A stretch of DNA of 36,800 nt from Pseudomonadota bacterium (GTDB lineage Bacteria > Pseudomonadota > Gammaproteobacteria > Burkholderiales > Burkholderiaceae_C): assembly GCA_021808525.1 (NCBI GenBank), contig JAKBBK010000020.1, forward strand, positions 1-36,800, given 5' to 3'. Numbering within the stretch: position 1 is the first letter of the stretch; every line of letters starts with the position of its first letter. The notes beneath the pieces are model-generated. The model saw only the letters and a program-made list of their open reading frames with translations, searched no databases and was not told the DNA's origin. Position numbers and translations under genes: made by a program. Shown here piece after piece: positions 10,660 to 21,452 of this stretch.

Positions 10660-11856
10660 TCAGTCCGCCTGCTTGCGCAGGAAGGCGGGGATTTCCATCT
10701 CCTCCATGCCGCCCTGCATCAGGGCGTTGACATGGGCGGACGGCGCGTTGCCGCGCGGATTGCGCCAGATCGCCGGGATCTGGCTGCTGTCCACCCCGGC
10801 GGCGCCCAGCGCGGCGCCCATGCTCAGGGGCGCGGCATCGGTGCCGGTGCGCAGCACGGTCAGCGTGGGCGCGGCCTTGGCGGCGGCCTTGGCACGCGAC
10901 AGCCCCGTGGCCAGCACGGTCACGCGCAGCGAGTCGCCCATCGACGGATCGTTGACGGTGCCGAAGATGATGTGGGCATCCGCAGACGCATAGGCGCGGA
11001 TCGCATTCATCGCCTCGCGGGTCTCGCTGAGCTTGAGCGAGTCGTCGGCGGTGATGTTGACCAGCACGCCCTTGGCGCCCGAGAGGTCCACGCCGTCGAG
11101 CAGCGGGCACACGACGGCCTGCTCGGCCGCCAGGCGCGCGCGGTCGGCGCCGCTGGCCACCGCGGTGCCCATCATCGCCTTGCCCGGCTCGCCCATCACC
11201 GTCTTCACGTCCTCGAAGTCGGCGTTGATCATGCCCGGCACGTTGATGATCTCGGCGATGCCGCCGGTGGCGTTCTTCAGCACGTCATTGGCCTTGGCGA
11301 AGGCTTCCTTCTGCGAGATGTCGTCGCCATAGACCTCGAGCAGCTTCTCGTTGAGCACCACGATCAGCGAGTCGACGTTCTTCTCCAGCTCCTCCAGCCC
11401 GCTTTCGGCGTGGCCCAGGCGCTTGGTGCCCTCGAACTCGAAGGGCTTGGTGACCACGGCCACCGTCAGGATGCCCATCTCGCGCGCGATGCGCGCCACC
11501 ACCGGCGCCGCGCCGGTGCCGGTGCCGCCGCCCATGCCGGCGGTGATGAACAGCATGTGCGCGCCGGTCAGGGTCTCGCGGATCTGCGCCTGCGCCTGCT
11601 CGGCGGCGTCGCGCCCGACCTGCGGCTTGCCGCCGGCGCCCAGGCCGGTGCGCCCGAGCTGGATGAAACGCTGCGAGCTCGAGCTCTTGAGCGCCTGCGC
11701 GTCGGTGTTGGCGCAGATGAACTCCACGCCCTTGACGCCGCTGGCGATCATGTGCTCGACGGCGTTGCCGCCGCCGCCGCCCACGCCGATCACCTTGATG
11801 TTGGTTCCGCTGTTGAAGCCGCTGTCGCCGATGTCCTCGATCATTTCAAAGCCCAT
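10660..11856 (-). CDS. ftsZ: Cell division GTPase FtsZ
   Basis: A 398-residue tubulin-like GTPase that polymerises into the Z ring. The tubulin signature GGGTGTG lies at 109-115, an N-terminal GGGGGNAV loop at about 26-33, and the T7 synergy loop NADFEDV at 211-217, which completes the GTPase site of the next subunit. A short variable linker leads to the conserved C-terminal peptide EIPAFLRKQAD that binds FtsA and ZapD (zapD is also in this window). The ATG at 11856 is preceded by GGAGGT at a good distance. A 92-base gap with a hairpin separates it from ftsA. The last gene of the division block before lpxC. Confidence 0.98.
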   Translation of the reverse strand: MGFEMIEDIGDSGFNSGTNIKVIGVGGGGGNAVEHMIASGVKGVEFICANTDAQALKSSSSQRFIQLGRTGLGAGGKPQVGRDAAEQAQAQIRETLTGAHMLFITAGMGGGTGTGAAPVVARIAREMGILTVAVVTKPFEFEGTKRLGHAESGLEELEKNVDSLIVVLNEKLLEVYGDDISQKEAFAKANDVLKNATGGIAEIINVPGMINADFEDVKTVMGEPGKAMMGTAVASGADRARLAAEQAVVCPLLDGVDLSGAKGVLVNITADDSLKLSETREAMNAIRAYASADAHIIFGTVNDPSMGDSLRVTVLATGLSRAKAAAKAAPTLTVLRTGTDAAPLSMGAALGAAGVDSSQIPAIWRNPRGNAPSAHVNALMQGGMEEMEIPAFLRKQAD

Positions 11857-11909
11857 GATGCACCTCCGTCCGGATTGGAAATAAAACCTCAGCTGCCTGC
11901 CGCCATTCG

Positions 11910-11927
11910 CCCGCCGCGAACGGCGGG
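11910..11927 (-). repeat. Hairpin with TTCG loop in the ftsA-ftsZ gap
   Basis: On the minus (transcribed) strand, CCCGCCG and CGGCGGG flank TTCG. The 7-bp GC-only stem with a UUCG loop lies in the 92-base ftsA-ftsZ gap, about 55 bases ahead of the ftsZ start, and is followed by a T-rich stretch and then the GGAGGT ribosome binding site. It could stabilise the downstream ftsZ message or act as a processing site; the function is unproven. Confidence 0.5.
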
Positions 11928-11948
11928 CCCCCGTGAAACGATCACGAT

Positions 11949-13196
11949 TCAGAAATTCCCCGCGAACCAGTCGCGTACGCGGGTGAAAACCCCCCCTGCG
12001 CTTCCCGACTTCGTACCCGCCGCCCGGGCGCCGCGCTGGCGCTGCGTGAGCGCCTCCAGCAACAGGCCCATGGCGGTGGAATTGCGCGGGCTGCGCACCA
12101 TGTCCGCCAGCGGGCCGCTGTACTGCGGCAGCCCGAGGCGGACCGGCTTGAGAAAAATGTCCTCGCCCAGCTCGACCATGCCGGGCATCAGGGACGCGCC
12201 TCCGGTGAGCACCACGCCGGAGGACAGCACCTCCTCGTAGCCGGAGTCGCGCACGACCTGCTGCACGAGGGAGAAGATCTCCTCCACCCGCGGCTCGATG
12301 ACCCCGGCCAGGGCCTGGCGCGAGAGCATGCGCGGGCCGCGGTCGCCCAGGCCCGGCACCTCCAGGCGCTCGTCCACCCCGGCCAGCAGCTGCTTGGCCA
12401 CGCCGTGCTCGATCTTGATGTCCTCGGCGTCCTTGGTGGGGGTGCGCAACGCCATGGCGATGTCGCTGGTGACCAGCTCGCCGGCGATCGGAATGATCGC
12501 GGTGTGGCGAATCGACCCACCCGTGTAGATGGCCACGTCGGTGACCCCCGCGCCCACGTCGACCAGCACGACCCCGAGCTCCTTCTCGTCGGGAGTCAGC
12601 ACCGCATGGCTGGAAGCCAGCGGGTGCAGCACCAGCGCATCCACTTCGAGACCGCAGCGGCGCACGCACTTGATCACGTTCTCCGCCGCCGTCTGCGCGC
12701 CGGTGACGATGTGCACCTTGGTCTCCAGGCGGATGCCGCTCATGCCCACCGGCTGGCGCACCTCCTGGCCGTCGATGATGAATTCCTGGGGCTCCACCAG
12801 CAGCAGGCGCTGGTCGGCCGGGATGTTCACCGCCTTGGCGGTCTCGATCACCCGCATGACGTCGTTGGGCGCGACCTCGCGATCCTTGATCGCCACCATG
12901 CCCTCGGAATTCTGGCCCCGGATATGGCTTCCGGTGATGCCGGTGATCACGCGCGTGATGCGGCAATCGGCCATCAGCTCGGCTTCCTTCAGCGCCGACT
13001 GGATGGACTGCACCAGCGCCTCGATGTCGACCACCACGCCGCGGCGCATGCCCGCGGTCGAGGCCTGCCCCATGCCGACGATCTTCAGCGTGCCGGCGGC
13101 CTGATCCTGCCCCGGCAGGATCTCGCCGACCATCGCCGACACCTTGGAGGTGCCGATGTCCAGGCCGACCACAAGGTCCTTGTACTCCTTCGCCAT
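11949..13196 (-). CDS. ftsA: Cell division protein FtsA
   Basis: A 415-residue actin-fold ATPase that tethers FtsZ to the membrane and recruits later division proteins. Phosphate-1 motif DIGTSKVSAMVGE (about 13-25), phosphate-2 motif VDVGAGVTDVAIY, adenosine motif LTGGASLMPG and the C-terminal amphipathic membrane helix RVRDWFAGNF (about 406-415) are all present. The ATG at 13196 follows the ftsQ stop with no intervening base (TAA-ATG), so the two are coupled. Full length for the family. Confidence 0.98.
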   Translation of the reverse strand: MAKEYKDLVVGLDIGTSKVSAMVGEILPGQDQAAGTLKIVGMGQASTAGMRRGVVVDIEALVQSIQSALKEAELMADCRITRVITGITGSHIRGQNSEGMVAIKDREVAPNDVMRVIETAKAVNIPADQRLLLVEPQEFIIDGQEVRQPVGMSGIRLETKVHIVTGAQTAAENVIKCVRRCGLEVDALVLHPLASSHAVLTPDEKELGVVLVDVGAGVTDVAIYTGGSIRHTAIIPIAGELVTSDIAMALRTPTKDAEDIKIEHGVAKQLLAGVDERLEVPGLGDRGPRMLSRQALAGVIEPRVEEIFSLVQQVVRDSGYEEVLSSGVVLTGGASLMPGMVELGEDIFLKPVRLGLPQYSGPLADMVRSPRNSTAMGLLLEALTQRQRGARAAGTKSGSAGGVFTRVRDWFAGNF

Positions 13197-14042
13197 TTAC
13201 CGAGCTCCCCTCGTCTTGCTCTTGTTGCCCCTGCCTCGCGACGCGCCGCGGGCTCCATGCGCGGCCGCTCCCGCGCCGCCGTCGTCCTTCGCCAGCTTCA
13301 CCGCGAAGCCGCTGGCGTAGCGCAGATCGGCCGACACCACGGCGCGGCCGTAATGCGCGGCCACGCCGGGCTCCAGACGCACGAAGCGCTGCAGCCGCTC
13401 GGCGAAGGCCTGCGCGTCGTCGTCGTTGCCCAGATCGATGCTCGGTCCCTGCGCGATCTGCACCTGCCAGTCTCCCTGCGCGCCCAGGCCCAGGCGCGCG
13501 ATGCGCCAGTGCAGCGGCGCGAAGCGCTGCTGCAGGTCGCGATACATCGCCGTCACCTGCTGCTGGCTGGCCGGCGGGCCGAAAAAGCGCGGCAGGCCCA
13601 GGTCCTGCACCTCGCCGAGGTTGGCCTCGAAACTCTCGCCCTGCGTGTTGACCAGGCCCACCGCGTTGCCGGTGGAGTCCAGCCACAGCGCCAGGGGCTG
13701 CTGCTCCTGCAGGCGCACCAGCAGCGACAGCGGCCACACCCGCTGCACCACCGCCTTGCGCACCCAGGGCACCTGCTCGAAGGCCTGCTGCACGGCGCCC
13801 AGGCTGACCGTGAACCAGTTGCCCTGCACCCGCGGCAGCGCCTGGCTGCGCAGCGAGGTCGCGCTGACATGCTGCAGCGTGCCTTGCACGCGCACGCTGC
13901 GAATCGACCACCAGGGGCGCTGCAGCAGCCAGTTTCCGGCGGAAGCCAGCGCCCCGAGCACGAACAGCCACACCAGCGCGCGGCTGGTGAAGTTCATCAG
14001 CCGGATGTCCAGCGGCAGGTCCTGGCGCAGCGTGCCGTTCAT
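13197..14042 (-). CDS. ftsQ: Cell division protein FtsQ
   Basis: A 281-residue bitopic protein that joins FtsL and FtsB in the divisome. A short cytoplasmic N-terminus, one membrane helix at about 22-40 ([19 protein letters not shown]), the POTRA domain ([17 protein letters not shown] onwards) and the FtsQ beta domain follow. The C-terminus is unusual: about 30 residues rich in Ala, Gly, Arg and Lys ([19 protein letters not shown]), predicted to be disordered and periplasmic. The ATG at 14042 overlaps the ddl stop (ATGA), and an in-frame ATG at residue 16 is an alternative. Divergent in sequence like all FtsQ proteins, but position and architecture make the call firm. Confidence 0.95.
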   Translation of the reverse strand: MNGTLRQDLPLDIRLMNFTSRALVWLFVLGALASAGNWLLQRPWWSIRSVRVQGTLQHVSATSLRSQALPRVQGNWFTVSLGAVQQAFEQVPWVRKAVVQRVWPLSLLVRLQEQQPLALWLDSTGNAVGLVNTQGESFEANLGEVQDLGLPRFFGPPASQQQVTAMYRDLQQRFAPLHWRIARLGLGAQGDWQVQIAQGPSIDLGNDDDAQAFAERLQRFVRLEPGVAAHYGRAVVSADLRYASGFAVKLAKDDGGAGAAAHGARGASRGRGNKSKTRGAR

Positions 14043-15022
14043 GAGCGCTCTCCCACGCCACGGGGCGCCTGGTCCAGGCGCGCGCCCGCCAGGATGTGCA
14101 GGCACAGATCCTCGTAGCCGATGCCCGCCGCGCGCGCCGCCATGGGCACCAGGGAATGTCCCGTCATGCCCGGGCTGGTGTTCATCTCCAGCAGGAAGGG
14201 CTTGCGGTCGGTGGCGCGGATCATGACGTCGGCGCGCGCCCAGCCGCGACAGCCCAGCGCGCGATAGCTGCGCAGCACCAGCGCGGCGATGGCCGCCTCC
14301 TCGCCCTCGGGCAGCTGGGCCGGGCAGAGGTAGCGCGTGTCGTCGCTGTAGTACTTGTGCTGGAAGTCGTAGTTGCCCCCCGGCGCCTGGATGCGCACCA
14401 GGGGCAGCGCGCGCGCCTGCTCGCCCTCGCCGAGCACGGCGCAGGTGACCTCGTCGCCGGCGATGAAACTCTCGGCCAGCACGGCGCTGTCGTAGCGCGC
14501 GGCCTCGGCGTAGGCGGCGTCCACGTCGGCGGGCGCGTCGGCGCGCGCCAGGCCCAGCGTGGAGCCTTCGTGGCTGGCCTTGAAGATCAGGGGCAGGCCC
14601 AGCGCGAGCGCGGCCTCGCGCGCCTGCTCCAGGCTTTGCACCAGGCGCCACTGCGGGGTGGACAGGCCTTCGCAATGCCACAGGCGCTTGGTCATGTGCT
14701 TGTCGATGGCCAGCGCCGAGGCCAGCACGCCCGAGCCGGTGTAGGCCAGCCCCAGCAATTCCAGCGCGCCCTGCACCGTGCCGTCCTCGCCGTAGCGTCC
14801 GTGCAGGGCGATGAACACGCGTTGCGCTCCCAGCGCCGGCAGGCGATCCAGGGATTGCTCGGCGGGGTCGAAGCCGAAGGCGTCGACCCCGCGCGCGCGC
14901 AGCGCCTGCAGCACCCGCTCGCCGGACATGAGCGAGACCTCGCGCTCGGCCGAGCGCCCGCCGTACAACACCGCGACGCGACCGAGGTCGCGCAGGTCGG
15001 GAGGGGTCGGAATGGTGCTCAC
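14039..15022 (-). CDS. ddl: D-alanine--D-alanine ligase
   Basis: A 327-residue ATP-grasp ligase that makes D-Ala-D-Ala for addition by MurF. It shows the N-terminal [15 protein letters not shown] (catalytic Glu in SAEREVS), the [15 protein letters not shown] segment, the ATP-grasp lysine region [15 protein letters not shown], and the C-terminal metal-binding [15 protein letters not shown]. The GTG start at 15022 overlaps the murC stop by 4 bases (GTGA) and the 3' end overlaps ftsQ by 4 bases. This is the DdlB-type copy found in dcw clusters. Confidence 0.97.
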   Translation of the reverse strand: MSTIPTPPDLRDLGRVAVLYGGRSAEREVSLMSGERVLQALRARGVDAFGFDPAEQSLDRLPALGAQRVFIALHGRYGEDGTVQGALELLGLAYTGSGVLASALAIDKHMTKRLWHCEGLSTPQWRLVQSLEQAREAALALGLPLIFKASHEGSTLGLARADAPADVDAAYAEAARYDSAVLAESFIAGDEVTCAVLGEGEQARALPLVRIQAPGGNYDFQHKYYSDDTRYLCPAQLPEGEEAAIAALVLRSYRALGCRGWARADVMIRATDRKPFLLEMNTSPGMTGHSLVPMAARAAGIGYEDLCLHILAGARLDQAPRGVGERS

Positions 15023-16437
15023 GCCTGCTCCTCGCGCGCCTGAGCCGCCTGCGCGGCGATGTGCCCGGCCACCGCGCCGATGGAGCCCGCGCCCATGCAC
15101 AGGACCACGTCGCCGTCGCGGGCGAAATCGGCGATGGCCTGCGGCAGCGCGCGCACGTCCTCGACGAAAACCGGCTCGATGCGTCCGGCCACGCGCAGCG
15201 CGCGCGCCAGGCCGCGCCCGTCGGCGGCCACGATCGGTGCCTCCCCCGCGGCGTACACCTCGGTCAGCAGCACGGCGTCGGCGCTTCCCAGCACGCCGAC
15301 GAAATCCTCGAACAGGTCGCGCGTGCGGGTGTAGCGATGGGGCTGGAAGGCCAGCACGATGCGGCGCCCGGGGTAGGCGCCGCGGGCGGCTGCCAGGGTC
15401 GCGGCCATCTCCACCGGGTGGTGTCCGTAGTCGTCGATCAGGGTGTAGCTGCCGCCCCCGGCGACCGGCATTTCGCCCAGGCGCTGGAAACGCCGCCCCA
15501 CGCCCCGGAATTCGGCCAGGGCCTTGCACACGGCGGCATCGTCGACACCCAGCTCGGCGGCCACGGCCACCGCAGCCAGCGCGTTGCGCACGTTGTGCAG
15601 GCCGGGCAGGTTCAGCCTGACCTGCAGCGGCGGAAGCACGACGCCATTGCGCCGCAGCACCGTGAACTCCATGCCGGTGCCGGCCGCGCGAACGTCCACG
15701 GCGCGCACCTGCGCGTCCTCGCCCAGGCCGTAGGGAGTCACCGGCTTGGACACGAAGGGAAGAATGGCACGCACCCCGGGGTCGTCGATGCACAGGATGG
15801 CGGCACCGTAGAAGGGCAGGCGCCCGAGGAATTCCACGAAGGTCTGGCGCAGCCGGGCCATGTCGTGGCCGTAGGTGTCCATGTGGTCGGCATCGATGTT
15901 GGTCACCACCGCCATCACCGGCAGCAGGTTGAGGAAGGACGCGTCGGATTCGTCGGCCTCCACCACGATGTATTCGCCCCCGCCGAGCTTGGCGTGGGTG
16001 CCGGCGCTGTTCAGGCGCCCGCCGATGACGAAGGTCGGGTCGAGGCCCCCTTCGGCCAGCACGCTGGCCACCAGGCTGGTGGTGGTGGTCTTGCCATGGG
16101 TGCCGGCGATGGCGATGCCACGCTTGAGTCGCATCAGCTCGGCCAGCATGACCGCGCGGGGAACCACGGGGATGTGGCGCGCGCGCGCCGCGCGCACCTC
16201 GGGGTTGTCGGCCCCCACGGCGGTGGAGACCACCACGGCGTCCGCGCCGGCCACGTGCGCCGCGTCGTGCCCGATGGACACCGTGGCGCCCGCCTCGCGC
16301 AGATGCCGCACCGCGGCGCTCTCGCCCAGGTCGCTGCCGCTGATGCGATAGCCCAGGTTGAGCAGTACCTCGGCGATGCCGCTCATGCCGGCGCCCCCGA
16401 TGCCGACGAAATGGATGTGATGGATGGCGTGTTTCAT
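15019..16437 (-). CDS. murC: UDP-N-acetylmuramate--L-alanine ligase MurC
   Basis: A 472-residue Mur ligase that adds L-Ala to UDP-MurNAc. The N-terminal Rossmann-type motif [17 protein letters not shown] (from about 9), the ATP loop [10 protein letters not shown] (111-120), the central-domain [10 protein letters not shown] region and the C-terminal DDYGHHPVE and FQPHRYTRT segments are diagnostic of MurC. The ATG at 16437 overlaps the murG stop (ATGA), and its own stop overlaps ddl. Full length, no missing residue seen. Confidence 0.98.
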   Translation of the reverse strand: MKHAIHHIHFVGIGGAGMSGIAEVLLNLGYRISGSDLGESAAVRHLREAGATVSIGHDAAHVAGADAVVVSTAVGADNPEVRAARARHIPVVPRAVMLAELMRLKRGIAIAGTHGKTTTTSLVASVLAEGGLDPTFVIGGRLNSAGTHAKLGGGEYIVVEADESDASFLNLLPVMAVVTNIDADHMDTYGHDMARLRQTFVEFLGRLPFYGAAILCIDDPGVRAILPFVSKPVTPYGLGEDAQVRAVDVRAAGTGMEFTVLRRNGVVLPPLQVRLNLPGLHNVRNALAAVAVAAELGVDDAAVCKALAEFRGVGRRFQRLGEMPVAGGGSYTLIDDYGHHPVEMAATLAAARGAYPGRRIVLAFQPHRYTRTRDLFEDFVGVLGSADAVLLTEVYAAGEAPIVAADGRGLARALRVAGRIEPVFVEDVRALPQAIADFARDGDVVLCMGAGSIGAVAGHIAAQAAQAREEQA

Positions 16438-17516
16438 GTCGGGGTATCCAGCGCTTCGCAGACGGCCACGATGCGCTCGACGGCGTCGCTGCGCGCCAGC
16501 TCGCGCGCCTTGCAGGCCATGTCGAGCAGGGCCTCGCGATGCAGGGCGCGCAATTGCGCGGCCAGGCGCGGCGGATCGAGCTCGGCCTGCTGCACCAGCA
16601 GCGCCGCGCCCGGGCCCGCCAGGTAGCGCGCGTTGGCGCTCTGGTGGTCGTCCACCGCGAAGGGAAAGGGAACGAACAGCGCGGCCACGCCGGCGCAGGC
16701 CACTTCGGTGACGGTGGAGGCACCCGCGCGGCACAGCACCAGGTCGGCCTGCGCATAGGCCTCGGCCATGTCGTCGATGAACTCACGGCAGTCGGCCTGC
16801 ACGCCGGCGGCGGCGTAGGCCTGGCGCAGGGCCTCCAGCTGGCCGCGGCCGCTCTGGTGCACGATGCGCGGACGCTGCTGCGGCTCGATCAGGGCCAGCG
16901 CGCGCGGCAGCAGCTCGTTGAGGGCGCGGGCCCCCAGGCTTCCGCCCACCACCAGCAGGCGCAAGGGGCCGCTGCGCGAGGCGTAGCGCTGGCGCGGGTC
17001 GGCCAGTTCGCGAATCGCGCGGCGCACCGGATTGCCCACCCACTCGGCCCCCGCCAGCGCGCCGGGAAAGGCACACAGCGCGCGCGTGGCCAGGCGCGCC
17101 AGCAGGCGGTTGCTCATGCCCGCGACGGCGTTTTGCTCATGCAGCACCAGGCGGGCGCCGAACAGGCGCGCCAGCAGGCCGCCAGGAACGGTGATGTAGC
17201 CGCCCATGCCCAGCACCACGCGCGGGCGCTCCCCGCGCAAGGCCCGGGCCGCCTGCGCCAGGGCACGCAGCAACTGCGCCGGCAGGCGAAGCCAGCGCGC
17301 CACGCCCTTGCCGCGCACCCCGCCGAAGTCCACCCAGAGCATGCGATAGCCCTGCGCCGGGACCAGGCGCGATTCCATGCCCGAGGGCGCGCCCATCCAG
17401 GCCACGTCCCAGCCGGCGGCCCGCAGGCCCTCGCCCACCGCCAGACCCGGGAAGATGTGCCCGCCGGTGCCTCCGGCCATGATCAACGCGCGCTTGCCTG
17501 TGGCCGCGGGCTTCAT
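16434..17516 (-). CDS. murG: Lipid II synthase MurG
   Basis: A 360-residue GT-B glycosyltransferase that adds GlcNAc to lipid I on the inner face of the membrane. The N-terminal G-loop AGGTGGH (about 14-20), [25 protein letters not shown] (HEQN at 126-129), GNPVR and the second G-loop [11 protein letters not shown] are typical; a C-terminal [10 protein letters not shown] segment contributes to UDP-GlcNAc binding. It overlaps ftsW upstream and murC downstream by 4 bases each (ATGA). Peripheral membrane protein by family. Confidence 0.98.
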   Translation of the reverse strand: MKPAATGKRALIMAGGTGGHIFPGLAVGEGLRAAGWDVAWMGAPSGMESRLVPAQGYRMLWVDFGGVRGKGVARWLRLPAQLLRALAQAARALRGERPRVVLGMGGYITVPGGLLARLFGARLVLHEQNAVAGMSNRLLARLATRALCAFPGALAGAEWVGNPVRRAIRELADPRQRYASRSGPLRLLVVGGSLGARALNELLPRALALIEPQQRPRIVHQSGRGQLEALRQAYAAAGVQADCREFIDDMAEAYAQADLVLCRAGASTVTEVACAGVAALFVPFPFAVDDHQSANARYLAGPGAALLVQQAELDPPRLAAQLRALHREALLDMACKARELARSDAVERIVAVCEALDTPT

Positions 17517-18742
17517 ACGTGCCCCCCGCGCATGAGTACCCGGTTCTCGTAGTCCACGCGCAGCAGCAGGGCCAGCGCGATCAGCGAGATCAGCGTGGCC
17601 GACCCGCCGTAGCTCAGCAGCGGCAGGGTCAGGCCCTTGGTCGGCAGCAGCCCCAGGTTGACCCCGATGTTGATGAAGGCCTGCCCGCCGAGGAGCACGC
17701 CGATGGCCTGCGCCACCAGCGCCGAGAACATGCGGTCGGCGGCCAGCGCCTGGCGCCCGATGTCGAAGGCGCGCTTGGTCAGCCAGGCGAACACCCCGAT
17801 GAGCACGATGACCCCGGCGAAGCCGAGTTCCTCGCCGACGATGGCCAGCAGGAAATCGGTCTGCGGCTCGGGCAGGTAGTGCAGCTTTTCCACGCTGCCG
17901 CCCAGGCCCACGCCGAACCAGTGACCCCGCCCCACGGCGATCAGGGCATGGGCCAGCTGGTACGCGCTGCCTTCGGCGTTGTCCTGGGCCCAGGGGTTGA
18001 GGTAGGCGAAGATGCGATCGCGCCTCCAGGGCGACAACACGATCATCAGCACGAAAGCTCCGATCACCACCACCGACAGCGCGGCGAACATGCGCCCGTT
18101 CACCCCGCCCAGGTACAGGATCACCATGGCCACGGAGGCGATCACCAGGAAGGCGCCCATGTCGGGCTCGGCCAGCAGCAGCAATCCGATGAAGGCCAGC
18201 GCCGCGGCCATGGGCCCGAAGGCCTTGGTGGCGCTTTGCTTGACCTGCTGCTTGCGCACCATGAAGTCGGCCGCGTACAGCACCATGGTCAGTTTCACCA
18301 GTTCCGAGGGCTGGAAGTTCAGCACCCCCAGCGGAATCCAGCGCCGCGATCCGTTGACCCCCTTGCCGATAAAGGGAATCAGCACCGCGAACAGGCCGAC
18401 CAGGGACAGCATGAACAGGTACGGGGCCCAGCGCTGCCAGAAACTCATGGGAAACTGGAAGGCCACCCAGCCCGCCACCAGCCCGAGGGCGATGGCGGCC
18501 AGGTCGCGCCAGAAGAAATGGAACTGGCTCCAGCTGGCGTAGTGCGGATCCTCGGGAATCGCGATGGTGGCCGAATAGACCATCACCAGCCCGAAGGCCA
18601 GCAGCAGCACGATCACCCACAGCAGGTTCTGGTCGTAGTCCAGCATGCGCGATGCGCTGGGGCCCACATAGCCCACGCGCACCGGCATGGGCATCTGGGA
18701 CGCCCCGGCCTTGGCCCTGCCCGGCAGCCTGAGCCAGTTCAT
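17513..18742 (-). CDS. ftsW: Peptidoglycan polymerase FtsW (SEDS family)
   Basis: A 409-residue polytopic membrane protein of the SEDS family, the septal glycan polymerase that partners FtsI. A cytoplasmic N-terminus of about 35 residues precedes roughly ten membrane helices. Family marks include [22 protein letters not shown], the [11 protein letters not shown] segment, the [19 protein letters not shown] loop and [18 protein letters not shown]. The FQPSE and TDF motifs hold residues needed for SEDS polymerase activity. The ATG at 18742 overlaps murD (ATGA). The position between murD and murG identifies it as FtsW rather than RodA. Confidence 0.97.
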   Translation of the reverse strand: MNWLRLPGRAKAGASQMPMPVRVGYVGPSASRMLDYDQNLLWVIVLLLAFGLVMVYSATIAIPEDPHYASWSQFHFFWRDLAAIALGLVAGWVAFQFPMSFWQRWAPYLFMLSLVGLFAVLIPFIGKGVNGSRRWIPLGVLNFQPSELVKLTMVLYAADFMVRKQQVKQSATKAFGPMAAALAFIGLLLLAEPDMGAFLVIASVAMVILYLGGVNGRMFAALSVVVIGAFVLMIVLSPWRRDRIFAYLNPWAQDNAEGSAYQLAHALIAVGRGHWFGVGLGGSVEKLHYLPEPQTDFLLAIVGEELGFAGVIVLIGVFAWLTKRAFDIGRQALAADRMFSALVAQAIGVLLGGQAFINIGVNLGLLPTKGLTLPLLSYGGSATLISLIALALLLRVDYENRVLMRGGHV

Positions 18743-20277
18743 GGCGCGCCCTCCAGCACCGCGCCGCGCTCGGCGGCCAGCTCGGCCAGCTCCTGCGCGA
18801 ACACCTCCGCGCGGTGCTTGTAGTCGCGGAACATGTCCAGGCTGGCGCAGGCCGGCGACAGCAGCACCACCTCGCCCGAACGTGCCAACCCGGCGGCGCG
18901 GCGCACCGCCGCGCGCAGATCGGGCAGGGTTTCGCAGTCCACGCTGGCGCCCAGCGCCTCGCGCAGGGCCGGCGCATCACGCCCGATGAGCAGGGCGCAG
19001 CGCACGCGGTCGCGGGCCGCCTGCGCCAGGGGCGCGAAGTCCTGGCCCTTGCCGTCGCCGCCGGCGATCAGGATGGCGCCGCGATCCAGGCCCTGCAGCG
19101 CCGCCACGGTGGCGCCCACGTTGGTGCCCTTGCTGTCCTCGATCCATTCCACGCCGTCGAGCACGCCCAGGCTTTGCATGCGATGGGGCTCGCCACGGTA
19201 CTCACGCAAGGCATGCAGCATGGGTGCCAGCGCCGCCCCGGTGGACGCGGCCAGCGCCAGCGCGGCCAGCGCGTTGGCCTGGTTGTGGCGCCCGCGGATG
19301 CGCAGCGCGTCGGCCGGCATCAGCGCCTGCACCTGCGGCGGCGGCGCCTCGGCGGCGGCGGAGCGGGCGCGGCGGGAAGTCGGGCGCGGCTCGGAGTCGT
19401 CGGCGCGAGCACGCGCCAGCCAGTCCATGCCATGCTCGCGCACGATGCCCCAGTCGCCATCGCCGCGCGGCGCGTCCAGCCCGAAGCTGCAGGCGCGGCG
19501 GCCGTCGCGGCGCATCGCCATGACCGCCGCATCGTCGCGGTTGAGCACCATCAGCCCGGGCACGCCGGGCAGGTTCCACGGCTGCGGCCCGAACACGCGG
19601 GCCTTGTCGGCGGCGTAGGCCTGCATGTCGCCATGCCAGTCCAGGTGATCCTGCGTGAGGTTCAGCACGGTGGCCGCGCTGGCGGCGAAATCGTCCACGC
19701 CGTGCAACTGGAAGCTCGACAGCTCCAGCACCCAGGCCCGAGGCAGGCGCTGTTCGCGCAGGCGCTGCGACAGCACGTCGAGCATGGCCGGGCCGATGTT
19801 GCCGGCGGCCACCGCGTCCTGCCCCGCGGCCTGCAGCAACAGCGCCGTCAGGGTGGTCACGGTGGTCTTGCCGTTGGTGCCGGTGATGCCGATCAGGGCC
19901 GGCGCGTAGCCCTGGGCGTCGCGCAGCTCGCGCAGCGCCTGCGCAAACAGCGAGAGCTCGCCGCGCAGGTCGATGCCGCGTTCGCGCGCGGCGCGCAGCA
20001 GCGCGCCGAACACGGCGTCGTCCGGGGCGATCCCCGGGCTGACGCACACCAGGTCCACGCCGTCGAGTCGTTCCAGGCTGCCCGCGTCCGCGCCCGCGTG
20101 CAACTGCGCCTGGGGAATCTGCTCGCGCGCGAGCTGCAGGCCCTCAGGCGCGGCGCGGCTGTCGACGGCGCGCACGCTCGCGCCCTGGCCGGCGCACCAG
20201 CGCAGCATCGCCAGCCCCGAGATTCCGAGGCCCAGCACGAGGACGTTCCTGTCGCGCAGCATGGGCATGGTCGTCAT
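18739..20277 (-). CDS. murD: UDP-N-acetylmuramoylalanine--D-glutamate ligase MurD
   Basis: A 512-residue Mur ligase that adds D-Glu to UDP-MurNAc-L-Ala. The N-terminal [14 protein letters not shown], the ATP loop TGTNGKTT (132-139), [23 protein letters not shown] and the C-terminal [22 protein letters not shown] are MurD signatures. It is longer than E. coli MurD (438) largely because of an Ala/Pro/Arg-rich insertion at about 291-319 in the central domain, apparently a flexible loop. The ATG at 20277 overlaps mraY (ATGA), and two further ATGs follow within six codons. Confidence 0.97.
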   Translation of the reverse strand: MTTMPMLRDRNVLVLGLGISGLAMLRWCAGQGASVRAVDSRAAPEGLQLAREQIPQAQLHAGADAGSLERLDGVDLVCVSPGIAPDDAVFGALLRAARERGIDLRGELSLFAQALRELRDAQGYAPALIGITGTNGKTTVTTLTALLLQAAGQDAVAAGNIGPAMLDVLSQRLREQRLPRAWVLELSSFQLHGVDDFAASAATVLNLTQDHLDWHGDMQAYAADKARVFGPQPWNLPGVPGLMVLNRDDAAVMAMRRDGRRACSFGLDAPRGDGDWGIVREHGMDWLARARADDSEPRPTSRRARSAAAEAPPPQVQALMPADALRIRGRHNQANALAALALAASTGAALAPMLHALREYRGEPHRMQSLGVLDGVEWIEDSKGTNVGATVAALQGLDRGAILIAGGDGKGQDFAPLAQAARDRVRCALLIGRDAPALREALGASVDCETLPDLRAAVRRAAGLARSGEVVLLSPACASLDMFRDYKHRAEVFAQELAELAAERGAVLEGAP

Positions 20278-21452
20278 CGCAGCTTCAGGCTGGCCAGGCC
20301 CGCCAGGCACAGCATCATGCTGACGATCCAGAAGCGGATCACCACCTGCGACTCCTTCACGCCGAGCTGCTCGAAGTGGTGGTGCAGCGGCGCCATCTTG
20401 AAAATGCGCCGGCCCTGGCCGTACTTTTTCTTGGTGTACTTGAAATAGCTCACCTGGATCATCACCGACACCGTCTCGGCGACGAACACCCCGCCCATGA
20501 TGAACAGCACGATCTCCTGGCGCACGATGACCGCGATGGTTCCCAGGGCCGCGCCCAGCGCCAGCGCTCCCACGTCGCCCATGAACACCTGCGCCGGATA
20601 GGCGTTGAACCACAGGAAGGCCAGCCCCGCGCCCACCATGGCGCCGATGAAGATCAGCAGCTCGCCGCTGCCGGCGATGTAGGGAAACAGCAGGTAGCGC
20701 GAGAACACCGCGTTGCCGCTGACGTAGGCGAACACTCCCAGCGAGCCGCCCACCATCACCGTGGGCATGATGGCCAGGCCGTCCGCGCCGTCGGTGAGGT
20801 TCACCGCGTTGCTGGAGCCGACGATCACCAGGTAGGTCAGCACGATGAACCCGGTGATGCCCAGGGGATAGCTCACGGTCTTGAAAAAGGGCACGATCAG
20901 GTCGGCCGCCGGCGGCAGGGGCATGGTCAGCCCGCTGCGCAGCCAGGAGACGAACAGGTGCCAGACCTGGGCATTGCCGGCGCCCGACACCGCGAAAGCC
21001 AGGTAGAAGGCTGCCACCACTCCGATCAGCGACTGCCAGAAGTACTTTTCGCGCGAGCGCATGCCGTTGGGGTCCCGGTGCACCACCTTGCGGTAGTCGT
21101 CCACCCAGCCGATGGCTCCGAAACCCAGGGTGACCAGCAGGACCAGCCACACGAATCGGTTGGACAGGTCCATCCACAGCAGCGAGGAAGCGGTGATGGA
21201 CAGCAGGATCAGCACCCCACCCATGGTCGGCGTGCCGGTCTTGATCAGGTGGGTCTGCGGACCATCGGTGCGCACCGCCTGGCCCACCTTCATCGCGGTG
21301 AGCTTGCGGATCAACGCGGGGCCCGCGGCCAGGCCGATCAGCAGCGAGGTCAGGGTGCTCATCACCGCGCGAAAGGTGATGTAGTTGAACACGCGGAAAA
21401 AGCGGAGCTCGGGCGAGCTCTGCATCAACCAAAGGGCCAGGCTATGCAGCAT
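20274..21452 (-). CDS. mraY: Phospho-MurNAc-pentapeptide translocase MraY
   Basis: A 392-residue polytopic membrane enzyme that transfers phospho-MurNAc-pentapeptide to undecaprenyl phosphate, forming lipid I. Diagnostic parts are KTGTPTMGG (about 71-79), the aspartate pair in GWVDDYRK (118-119), [14 protein letters not shown] (214-227), [12 protein letters not shown] (Asp293) and the histidine motif [12 protein letters not shown]. About ten membrane helices are visible. The ATG at 21452 lies 11 bases inside the end of murEF, so the genes overlap. Full length, catalytic residues intact. Confidence 0.98.
   Translation of the reverse strand: MLHSLALWLMQSSPELRFFRVFNYITFRAVMSTLTSLLIGLAAGPALIRKLTAMKVGQAVRTDGPQTHLIKTGTPTMGGVLILLSITASSLLWMDLSNRFVWLVLLVTLGFGAIGWVDDYRKVVHRDPNGMRSREKYFWQSLIGVVAAFYLAFAVSGAGNAQVWHLFVSWLRSGLTMPLPPAADLIVPFFKTVSYPLGITGFIVLTYLVIVGSSNAVNLTDGADGLAIMPTVMVGGSLGVFAYVSGNAVFSRYLLFPYIAGSGELLIFIGAMVGAGLAFLWFNAYPAQVFMGDVGALALGAALGTIAVIVRQEIVLFIMGGVFVAETVSVMIQVSYFKYTKKKYGQGRRIFKMAPLHHHFEQLGVKESQVVIRFWIVSMMLCLAGLASLKLR

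Noticed and set aside
11857-14061. A long N-terminal extension of the FtsZ frame, over 700 codons
   Set aside because: The FtsZ frame happens to stay open through ftsA and ftsQ, but the upstream residues are compositional shadow of those genes. ftsZ has its own ATG and strong ribosome binding site at 11856.
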